From: Hymenobacter elongatus
GTDB lineage: Bacteria; Bacteroidota; Bacteroidia; Cytophagales; Hymenobacteraceae
Length of the DNA stretch: 64,000 bases
Reading direction: 5' to 3'
Assembly: GCF_004745955.1 (NCBI RefSeq)
Contig: NZ_SRLD01000001.1
Coordinates: 124,001-188,000 of the forward strand
Part shown: positions 57,746-64,000 of the stretch, piece by piece
Numbering within the stretch: the first letter of the stretch is position 1
Layout: every line of letters begins with the position of its first letter
Program-made: the position numbers and the translations under genes
The notes under the pieces: model-generated
Databases searched by the model: none
What the model saw: the letters and a program-made list of their open reading frames with translations, nothing else
Told to the model about the DNA's origin: nothing

Positions 57746-58312
57746 ATGCTTCGTCGTTGGCTTCAGTTGCTTTTGCCTTCTCTGCTGTGCGCGGCTTGCT
57801 TCCAGATTCGGGAGCCCGAGCCCGCCGATGCCGTCAGCGACTGGATTACGCCCACCCAGATTGATATTCTACTGACCAACTTCACCACCGCCGTGCAGCG
57901 ACCCAACGTGACGAACTACGAGCGCTGCTTCAGCGGCGCGGGCTACCGCTTCGTGCCCGACCCCACGGCGGCGGGCACGGCCGCTTCGCTGTTTGCCAAC
58001 TGGAGCGTGAGCGAAGAGCGCGACTATTTCAACAGCCTACGCCGCCGCACGGCCCCATCGGCCCAGAACCAGCTCATCTTCACCGACCGGCGCGACCAGT
58101 TCTTTACGGCTGACTCGGCGGAGGTATCGGCTTTGTATCAGCTGCGGGTCGTACAGCAGGACACGGCGTTTCGCCCGGCGCTGCTGGCCGGCAACATTCG
58201 GCTGCTGGTGCGGCGGCGCAACAACGAGTGGAAAATAGCCGGCTGGCGCGACCAGCGCACGTCGGCCAGCGCCAGCTGGACCGATTTGAAAAAGTATTTC
58301 ATCACTCGCTAA
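57746..58312 (+). CDS. Putative lipoprotein, NTF2-like (first of a pair)
   Basis: The 188-residue protein starts MLRRWLQLLLPSLLCAACFQIREPEP, with lipobox CAAC. The mature part (TNFTTAVQRPNVTNYERCFS, AEVSALYQLRVVQQD, RLLVRRRNNEWKIAGWRDQ) has the helix-then-sheet order and terminal W..W strand of an NTF2/SnoaL-like fold. It and the gene 58 bases downstream look like tandem diverged paralogues. The start at 57689 was trimmed. A GTATCTT/AAGATAC hairpin lies in the leader at 57713-57730. Confidence 0.75.
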   Translation: MLRRWLQLLLPSLLCAACFQIREPEPADAVSDWITPTQIDILLTNFTTAVQRPNVTNYERCFSGAGYRFVPDPTAAGTAASLFANWSVSEERDYFNSLRRRTAPSAQNQLIFTDRRDQFFTADSAEVSALYQLRVVQQDTAFRPALLAGNIRLLVRRRNNEWKIAGWRDQRTSASASWTDLKKYFITR

Positions 58313-58370
58313 CTTCCCCCACCTCAGGCAGTTATTTTGCCGACCGCTACTTCCTTCTAACGTATTCCGC

Positions 58371-58931
58371 ATGCTGCCCTGGCTATCGTCTGCTTTTTCC
58401 TCGCCTGCCCGCCGCTTCCGGAGCGGGGTGGTGGCCGTGGTGGGCGGCGCGGCGGTGCTGGCGGCCTGCAACCCATTCGCGCCCGCCCTCGACGATGTGC
58501 CCACCGACCCAAACCAGCTGCTGGGCAACCCCGTGACCGTGCGCGGCTTTTTTGAGCGGTTTCGGGCCAGCTACCAGCTGCGCGACTCCACGCTGTACGG
58601 GCAGCTGCTGGACCGCCGCTTCACCTTCACTTTCCGCGACTTCGCTAACAACGTGGACCGTTCCTGGAACCGCGACGTGGAAGTGAATACGACATACCGC
58701 CTTTTCCGGGCCGCCCGCACCGCCAATCTGCAGTGGACCCAGTACCTACCCACTTCCGACACGGCTTTTTCCGATACGCTGGCCTACGTCGAGCGGTCTT
58801 TCAGCCTCACCATCGAGCAGCGCGACAACCAGACCTTTACCGGAGCCGGTAGTGCCCGCCTCGTACTGGTGCGCAAAAACCGTATGGACCCCTGGCGCAT
58901 GCGCAGCTGGTACGACCGTAGCGAGTTCTGA
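58371..58931 (+). CDS. Putative lipoprotein, NTF2-like (second of a pair)
   Basis: The 186-residue protein starts MLPWLSSAFSSPARRFRSGV with hydrophobic VVAVVGGAAVLAACN, lipobox LAAC. VRGFFERFRASYQLRDSTLYGQLLDRRFTFTFRDF and a C-terminal SARLVLVRKNRMDPWRMRSWYD parallel the previous protein (RLLVRRRNNEWKIAGWRD). Both follow the NTF2-like plan. Function unknown; co-transcription with the first is likely. Confidence 0.76.
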   Translation: MLPWLSSAFSSPARRFRSGVVAVVGGAAVLAACNPFAPALDDVPTDPNQLLGNPVTVRGFFERFRASYQLRDSTLYGQLLDRRFTFTFRDFANNVDRSWNRDVEVNTTYRLFRAARTANLQWTQYLPTSDTAFSDTLAYVERSFSLTIEQRDNQTFTGAGSARLVLVRKNRMDPWRMRSWYDRSEF

Positions 58932-59054
58932 GCGGTTGCTGTAATGAGCGCCATACGAACGGGCTCAGGCTTTTACGAAACCCGTGTACCCGGCCGGCCT
59001 GATCTGGTAGTGGCTTGCTGAAACAGACCTCTTCTCCAGCTCTCTTCTAAACGA

Positions 59055-59095
59055 AAAAAGGGGCGAAACAGAATCTATCTGTTTCGCCCCTTTTT
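59055..59095. terminator. Bidirectional terminator
   Basis: A perfect 17-bp stem (AAAAAGGGGCGAAACAG and complement) with loop AATCTAT and T-runs on both sides, between convergent genes. Confidence 0.88.
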
Positions 59096-59162
59096 ATACT
59101 TATAAATAACTAATAATCAACCTATAAAAATCAACTACTCAACTATAGAATTAACTGATAAA

Positions 59163-60104
59163 TCAACGCTTAAAGCATAGATAGATATAATCGCCACCGG
59201 CACCTTTGTTGAGGTCGACGCCGACCCGCTCCCAGCCTGCGGGCGGCTGCACCGTCGAGCTATTGCTGGCTACCACGCCCACTTCCCGAACCGGCGACCC
59301 GAAGCCTACATGCCGCGACACGTAGGAATAGATGTAGTCGCCGCCGGCACCCTCGTTCAGGTCCAGCTGCCCGACATAGGGAGAGTTAGTGGTATTCTGA
59401 GCGTACCACAGCGGCTCATGGTCGGCGGGCACGGATGGATTTGCGGGGTTGGTGCTGCGGGTTTTGATGCTGAACTGCCGCAAGGGTCTGCCGTCAGCAA
59501 ACTGCACCCAGTAGGGCTCCCGGGTGAAGGTGAAGTAGATGTATCGGCCGCCGGCTCCTTTGTTCAGATCCAGGTTCAGCATGGTGTAGCCCGGAAACTG
59601 CCAGCTCGCCCAGTTATTGTCAATCAGCTTCATGTCCAGAATGTAGCCATCGGGATTATTAGGCGAGCCCCCGATGTTTTCGCTGCTGACAAAAGTGTAC
59701 GTAGGAGGCGTGTAGCCGCCCCCGCCGCACCCGTCGCAGGGCTCTTCTATCACTGGATATCTAGCGCCTACCGAACTTCCGCCGGCTCCTATTCCGCCTT
59801 TGCCGGCCGTCAGCACAAAGTCGCGCTTGGGACGTGTAATACGCACATCTCCGGTGCTGGCCACTTGGGTAGTTTTGCTGACGTACTGACCAAAGGCGTC
59901 TGCTTGCCGACCGGCTTCCACGTCAGCCGTAAATTTCTGCCAGTTGAGCTGTTGCGCAGTCAGGCTGGCGCCCACGGCTTGTTGGGTAGTGGCGGCGGCT
60001 TTGGGAGCAACCTCCTGCGTATCTTCCTTGCTGCAGCTGAACAAGCTGCTCAACGCGCCCATAGCCAGGGCGGTAATACCGAATCGTAGAGTTGAGAATT
60101 GCAT
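59163..60104 (-). CDS. Lipoprotein with MABP-like beta-prism repeats
   Basis: The 313-residue protein has a lipoprotein signal (MQFSTLRFGITALAMGALSSLFSC, Cys24). A polar region follows, and from about residue 135 three copies of DLN(K/E)GAGG(D/R)YIY occur at 178-190, 247-259 and 296-308, the last running into the terminal YIYLCFKR. That motif is the signature of the MABP domain, a three-fold beta-prism known from eukaryotic MVB12/DENN/Crag proteins and some bacterial MACPF proteins. Here it is lipid-anchored and not fused to MACPF. Function unknown; membrane or sugar binding is inference. Start trimmed from 60188. Confidence 0.82.
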   Translation of the reverse strand: MQFSTLRFGITALAMGALSSLFSCSKEDTQEVAPKAAATTQQAVGASLTAQQLNWQKFTADVEAGRQADAFGQYVSKTTQVASTGDVRITRPKRDFVLTAGKGGIGAGGSSVGARYPVIEEPCDGCGGGGYTPPTYTFVSSENIGGSPNNPDGYILDMKLIDNNWASWQFPGYTMLNLDLNKGAGGRYIYFTFTREPYWVQFADGRPLRQFSIKTRSTNPANPSVPADHEPLWYAQNTTNSPYVGQLDLNEGAGGDYIYSYVSRHVGFGSPVREVGVVASNSSTVQPPAGWERVGVDLNKGAGGDYIYLCFKR

Positions 60105-60211
60105 AGATAGGTACGGATGAAAGTGAGAAACAACAGAATTGGACAACCACTGAAGCGCGGCCAAACAGCCGCCGCGACAACCAGACAAGGCTGCTGTGCT
60201 TATCGTTGAAG

Positions 60212-60219
60212 CAAAGGTA
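60212..60219 (-). promoter_or_regulatory. -7 promoter box for the MABP-like lipoprotein
   Basis: The minus strand reads TACCTTTG, a perfect TAnnTTTG, 107 bases before the ATG at 60104. Confidence 0.5.
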
Positions 60220-60427
60220 GACCGGCTAGGGAAGCTGGAAATAATACTACACCAACCGGGCGTTGCCCGGGACCAACTTCTGGTTCGGGCCGTAATTCGT
60301 GGCCGATGAGCCCCTACGCAGGCTACCAGCCACGGGGCGGCTTATGGGTTGGAGTTGGCGCTGCAGCAGCTAAAGCAGGAGTTTTCTTTTCTATCTTCCG
60401 GCCCTCAAACTCCCTGACTTCTGCTTT

Positions 60428-61927
60428 ATGCCCGAACAACAAGGCCACTTTCAGCGCGCCATCACCCTTTTCGACGCCGTCATGATCGTGACCGGTAGCA
60501 TGATTGGCTCCGGTATTTTCATTGTTTCAGCCGACATCTCCCGGCAGGTGGGCTCCAGCGGCTGGCTGCTGGTGGTGTGGCTGCTAACGGGCGTTATCAC
60601 CCTGGCCGGGGCCGTGAGCTACGGCGAGTTGGCCTCCATGTTCCCCAAAGTGGGCGGGCAGTATGTCTATTTGCGCGAAGCCTACAACAAGCTGGTGGCT
60701 TTCCTCTATGGCTGGACGCTGTTTCTGGTAATTCAGACCGGTGTAATTGCGGCCGTGGCCGTGGCCTTTGCCAAGTTTACCGGCGTGCTGGTACCGTGGT
60801 TCAGCGTCAAAAACCTGTTGATTCGGGCCGAGCCCGTGTCGTTGCCGCTGGTTGGCGACTACACCTTCGAGTTCAGCAGCGTGCAGTTGCTGGCCATCAT
60901 TCTGATTATCGGCATCACGGCCATCAACGCCCGGGGCGTACGGGCCGGCAAGCTCATTCAGAACGTATTGAGCAGCACCAAGCTGGTAGCCCTGGCGCTG
61001 CTCATCATCGGAGGGCTTACCCTGGGCTTGAACGCCGAGGCAGTGCAGGCCAACTTCGGGGATATGTGGACCGCCGTGCGCTTCCCCGCGCCCGGCCTCA
61101 CGGCCGCGCCCCTGCCTCTGAGTCTGAGCGGCTTGGTTGTGGCCGTCGGCATGGCCATGACGGGTTCCCTGTTTTCGTCGGACTCCTGGAACAACATCGG
61201 TTTTGCGGGCGAGGAAATCGTGAACCCGGAGCGCACACTGGTGCGCAGCATGGCCATTGGCACGGCCATCGTTACGGTGTTGTATATCCTCTCCAACGTG
61301 GTATATCTGCTGGTGCTGCCTCTGCAGGGCTCCCCCGATGCCACCACACTGGCTGGGCGCGGCATCATGTATGCCACCGATGACCGGGTGGCTACTGCCG
61401 TAGCCGAGCACGTACTCGGGCCAGCCGGGGCCGTAGTGCTCGCCGTATTGATTATGCTCAGCACGTTCGGGGCCAACAATGGCATTATTTTGTCGGGGGC
61501 GCGGGCTTACTTTGCCATGGCCAAAGACGGCGTATTTTTTCCCGGCCTGGCGCGCCTGAACACGGCCGGTGTTCCGGCCCGGGCGCTGTGGGCCCAGTGC
61601 CTGTGGGCCTGCTTGCTGTGTCTGAGCGGCTCGTATGGGCAGTTGCTCAACTACGTTATGTTTTCCGTAATTCTGTTCTATGTCATCACCATCATCGGCA
61701 TCTTCGTGCTGCGCCGCACGCGCCCCGAGGCGCACCGCCCCTACCGGGCCTGGGGCTACCCAGTGCTGCCGGCCATTTATATCGTGCTGGCTTCGGTTTT
61801 CTGCATCATCCTGCTGGTAGCGGAAGACACCGCATTGTTTTCGCGCCGGGGCCTGATGCTGGTGGCGTTGGGCATCCCCGTCTATTTCCTCTTTGGCAAA
61901 CGCTTCGCTGGGAATTCGAGCAAGTAG
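60428..61927 (+). CDS. APC-family amino acid permease
   Basis: The 499-residue protein has 12 membrane helices. MIGSGIFIVSADISRQVGS in helix 1 is the APC substrate site, followed by GELASMFPKVGGQYVYLREAY and FAGEEIVNPERTLVRSM, typical of the LAT/APC-2 group of amino acid transporters. Exact substrate unknown. It is divergent from the MABP-like lipoprotein gene. Confidence 0.93.
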   Translation: MPEQQGHFQRAITLFDAVMIVTGSMIGSGIFIVSADISRQVGSSGWLLVVWLLTGVITLAGAVSYGELASMFPKVGGQYVYLREAYNKLVAFLYGWTLFLVIQTGVIAAVAVAFAKFTGVLVPWFSVKNLLIRAEPVSLPLVGDYTFEFSSVQLLAIILIIGITAINARGVRAGKLIQNVLSSTKLVALALLIIGGLTLGLNAEAVQANFGDMWTAVRFPAPGLTAAPLPLSLSGLVVAVGMAMTGSLFSSDSWNNIGFAGEEIVNPERTLVRSMAIGTAIVTVLYILSNVVYLLVLPLQGSPDATTLAGRGIMYATDDRVATAVAEHVLGPAGAVVLAVLIMLSTFGANNGIILSGARAYFAMAKDGVFFPGLARLNTAGVPARALWAQCLWACLLCLSGSYGQLLNYVMFSVILFYVITIIGIFVLRRTRPEAHRPYRAWGYPVLPAIYIVLASVFCIILLVAEDTALFSRRGLMLVALGIPVYFLFGKRFAGNSSK

Positions 61928-61946
61928 AGTCTCAACCCGACAGCCA

Positions 61947-61995
61947 CCCACACACAAAGGGCTTCCCAATAACTGGGAAGCCCTTTGTGTGTGGG
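61947..61995. terminator. Bidirectional terminator after the permease
   Basis: A perfect 22-bp stem (CCCACACACAAAGGGCTTCC...) with loop ATAAC and a T-run follows the stop codon by 19 bases. Confidence 0.88.
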
Positions 61996-62018
61996 TTTTA
62001 CTGAGCAAGTAGCACCGC

Positions 62019-62717
62019 TTACCGCCGCCGCTTTTTGCCGCCTTCCGAAGGCGTGAGCGTTACGTTGACCGGCTGAGCACCCCGGGCCCGAATCTCTTGG
62101 TCCTGATAGCCGCCGTAGCCATATACCAGCGTGTTTTCGCCCGCTGGCACTTCCATCGTGTAGTTGCCATTGGCATCGGTGCCCGTGCCTTTGCGCGAAC
62201 CTTTCACCAGCACGGTGGCGCCTGCCAGGGGCCGACCATTCTCATCCAGAATACGACCCGAAAGCGTGATGGAAGCCGGCTCGGCCGGAGCAGCCGGAGC
62301 GGTAGCCACTGCCTCGGGCTCAGGGGCGGCTTCGGGCTGGGCGGCTTCGGTAGACTGCACCGGCTGGGCGGCTACCACGGCGGTAGCGGCAGTCGGGCGA
62401 ACTACGGGCTTAGCTACGGCAGCCGCTGCTGCGGTGGCTTCATCCTCTTCAGGAGTAGTGGTTTCTTTGGCCTTCTCCTCCACCGGCCGGCTGCCAGTCA
62501 CGGTAGCATCGCCGAGGATAATAGACGGCATAACGCTGGAAATGGCGGATTTTGCCGTTTGAACGGGCACGAAGGCGTAGCCCAGGCCAGCTAACAGCAC
62601 TAGAGCTCCCACAATTATTGCTAGGCGGCCATTACCGGACGAATAATCCTCTTCCTCGCTGGCAAGCAAGGCGGCATCGTCTTTTTCTGGTTCATTAGAG
62701 GGGGTAGATGTACTCAT
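62019..62717 (-). CDS. Membrane protein with carboxypeptidase-regulatory-like domain
   Basis: The 232-residue protein starts MSTSTPSNEPEKDDAALLAS, a polar cytoplasmic part, then one membrane helix (LAIIVGALVLLAGLGYAFVPV), a long Ala/Pro/Glu linker, and a C-terminal CarboxypepD_reg-like domain: SITLSGRILDENGRPLAGATVLVKGSRKGTGTDANGNYTMEVPAGENTLVYGYGGYQDQEI. The domain is the one that opens SusC/TonB-dependent receptors, here tethered to the inner membrane and ending in basic GGKKRRR. Function unknown. A frame to 62843 was trimmed. Confidence 0.8.
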   Translation of the reverse strand: MSTSTPSNEPEKDDAALLASEEEDYSSGNGRLAIIVGALVLLAGLGYAFVPVQTAKSAISSVMPSIILGDATVTGSRPVEEKAKETTTPEEDEATAAAAAVAKPVVRPTAATAVVAAQPVQSTEAAQPEAAPEPEAVATAPAAPAEPASITLSGRILDENGRPLAGATVLVKGSRKGTGTDANGNYTMEVPAGENTLVYGYGGYQDQEIRARGAQPVNVTLTPSEGGKKRRR

Positions 62718-62947
62718 AGGTGTGGAAATTGGGGGGTTGAAGAGATGAGCGGTTAGCCTGATATAAAGCAGCAAGCAAGCCTGTAATAACAACCTTTTAG
62801 TTGTAGCTTTAATTAGGGTTGATAAAGATATAGAAATACTCATTCAACGTCCTAACATTTCCGTAACCTCACTGCTGATTTTCCCGTACTTGCCCCGCCA
62901 TTTCCTAACCCGCTCCTGTAGAGACAGATACTGTCAGTGGCCCACCG

Positions 62948-63532
62948 CTACGCTATGCGAGGTAACAATTGCGGCACGCGCTGCTGGTAGCGAACGTACG
63001 CGGCCCCGAAGCGCCGCAGCAGCTTACGCTCCTCCAGCCGGGTTCCGAGCAGAATATACAGAACCGCGCAGCCGACGAAAACACTCCCGGTAGTGGTGGG
63101 CAGCAACAGCCAGATTCCGGCCAGCAGCAGCAGCAGGCCCAGGTATAAGGGGTGGCGCACCACGCGGTTCAGGCCCTCAACCTGCAATGGGGTGTCGGCG
63201 GCCCCGGCTCCGTGCCGTACGTAGCGCCAACCCGCAAATTCACCTACGTCGTACCCGCGAATTGCCAGTACGGCTACGGCTACGCCAGCGGCCAGCAGCA
63301 CGCCGCCCAGCACCAGTAGCGCAGGGTGGTAGGGCAGCAGCCGCAACGCCGGCAGACTCAGCTGATACCGCACAATAGCCATGAACAGCCAGACCGACAG
63401 CTGATTGTAGCCAAGGCGGTAGAAGCGAAAAGCCCGGGGCCAGCGCTGGGCCACCCGGTTTTTCACCCACAGCGTAGCCAGCAGGCTGTGCAGCATGTAA
63501 TACAGAATCCAGAGTACGGCCAGTACTACCAT
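62948..63532 (-). CDS. NnrU/ICMT-like membrane methyltransferase
   Basis: The 194-residue protein starts MVVLAVLWILYYMLHSLLAT and has five or six membrane helices. VEGLNRVVRHPLYLGLLLLLAG and LEERKLLRRFGAAYVRYQQRVPQLLP are the conserved blocks of the isoprenylcysteine methyltransferase/PEMT/NnrU family. Substrate unknown. The start at 63613 was trimmed. Confidence 0.87.
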   Translation of the reverse strand: MVVLAVLWILYYMLHSLLATLWVKNRVAQRWPRAFRFYRLGYNQLSVWLFMAIVRYQLSLPALRLLPYHPALLVLGGVLLAAGVAVAVLAIRGYDVGEFAGWRYVRHGAGAADTPLQVEGLNRVVRHPLYLGLLLLLAGIWLLLPTTTGSVFVGCAVLYILLGTRLEERKLLRRFGAAYVRYQQRVPQLLPRIA

Positions 63533-63600
63533 AGGTAAGGTTGAGGTATGAACGCAGCTACAGCCATCAGTGGATTCCTGGGGCGCTGGCAGCCACAAAA

Positions 63601-63628
63601 AAGCCTCGTGCAAAGTGGCACGAGGCTT
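63601..63628 (-). terminator. Terminator of the gene at the window end
   Basis: AAGCCTCGTGC pairs with GCACGAGGCTT across six bases; the minus strand continues with a T-run. It lies 20 bases after the stop codon at 63648. Confidence 0.82.
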
Positions 63629-63647
63629 CCAAACGGTTTATAATATG

Positions 63648-64000
63648 CTAGTCGCGGGGCGTCTGGGGCGGGCCGCTGAGACCTTTTTCGCCAAACTTCT
63701 GCTCGCGGGTGCGCAGGTCCATATCCTTCTCCACGCTGCCCTCCGATTCGAAGCCCGGGCCCTGGGCCTGCTCGCCGGCGTTGGTGTGGTCGTTGGCACC
63801 GTGCGGAGTCAGGTCGTCGCCGCCGATGTGCAGGTTTTCGAGCTGGTCTTTCTGGTCGCTGCGCTGGGTGTAGCCATTGGCGCCGGTGTTGCGGGCTGCC
63901 GAAGGGTCATTGGCCTGCTTGCCGTTGCTTTCGCCGGCTTTGTATTCCTTCTCCTTTTCGAGGCGCTCGTTTTTGCTGATGGCCCCGTTTTGGGTGATGT
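63648..64000 (-). CDS. Partial hydrophilic protein of unknown function (C-terminus)
   Basis: The minus-strand frame runs in from the window edge to a TAG at 63648-63650 and is followed by a strong terminator. The 116 visible residues are charged and low in hydrophobics (SKNERLEKEKEYKAGESN, NLHIGGDDLTPHGANDHTNA, MDLRTREQKFGEKGLSGPPQ then TPRD). No start codon lies inside the window. It looks disordered, like general-stress or desiccation proteins, but that is impression only. Confidence 0.6.
   Translation of the reverse strand, partial: ITQNGAISKNERLEKEKEYKAGESNGKQANDPSAARNTGANGYTQRSDQKDQLENLHIGGDDLTPHGANDHTNAGEQAQGPGFESEGSVEKDMDLRTREQKFGEKGLSGPPQTPRD

Overview
The window looks like chromosomal DNA of an aerobic, GC-rich member of the Bacteroidota, most likely a Hymenobacter-type (Cytophagales) organism; no species name can be read from the sequence. 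The evidence is: perfect copies of the Bacteroidota -7 promoter box TAnnTTTG upstream of many genes; a PorT-type type IX secretion (T9SS) protein; an M43 metalloprotease with a C-terminal T9SS sorting domain; a DUF5606 protein; and a TPR / PD40-propeller / carboxypeptidase-regulatory / OmpA protein. No rRNA, tRNA, CRISPR array, transposase or prophage gene was seen. Most of the window is ordinary core genome.

Layout. 1-16.7 kb: the start of a probable ftsK (minus strand, running off the window), a multi-pass membrane protein, xerD, aroQ, a class V aminotransferase, marC-like, rnhA with an acyltransferase, a tRNA methyltransferase, a three-gene minus-strand run (saccharopine-dehydrogenase-like, ABC permease, ABC ATPase), cdd, a serine hydrolase, and the minus-strand run ubiE-porT-SDR. 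16.7-29.2 kb: the PorE-like OmpA protein, engB, a TonB-C protein, DUF5606, fbp divergent from an aspartate kinase, a Fur/PerR-like regulator next to ahpC, waaA, rsgA, a fasciclin protein and a peptidyl-prolyl isomerase. 29.2-38.5 kb is the most accessory-like part: hairpin repeats, small proteins, an XRE regulator divergent from a single-chain restriction-modification enzyme, and a MoxR-like AAA+ / VWA pair. 38.5-52 kb: DUF427, an AraC-MGMT fusion, an acyl-ACP desaturase, GT-C type membrane proteins, the M43 protease, and a small surface-polysaccharide group (glycosyltransferase 2, flippase, FemAB/GNAT-like). 52-64 kb: DMT transporter, CorA, a 910-aa membrane-anchored propeller-like protein, several lipoproteins (one with a three-fold MABP-like repeat), an APC permease, a carboxypeptidase-regulatory-like membrane protein, a NnrU/ICMT-like methyltransferase and a partial hydrophilic protein.

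Most unusual features. (1) The XRE / restriction-modification locus carries two copies of one 43-bp palindrome, in opposite orientation, one in the XRE upstream region and one just after the restriction-modification stop codon. (2) An intergenic family of long hairpins has interchangeable core and head modules, placed mostly at gene 3' ends. (3) A 41-bp inverted duplication covers the 3' end of aroQ. (4) Ten tandem GGTTTTT units follow corA. (5) A lipoprotein carries an apparent MABP beta-prism, a fold best known from eukaryotic trafficking proteins.
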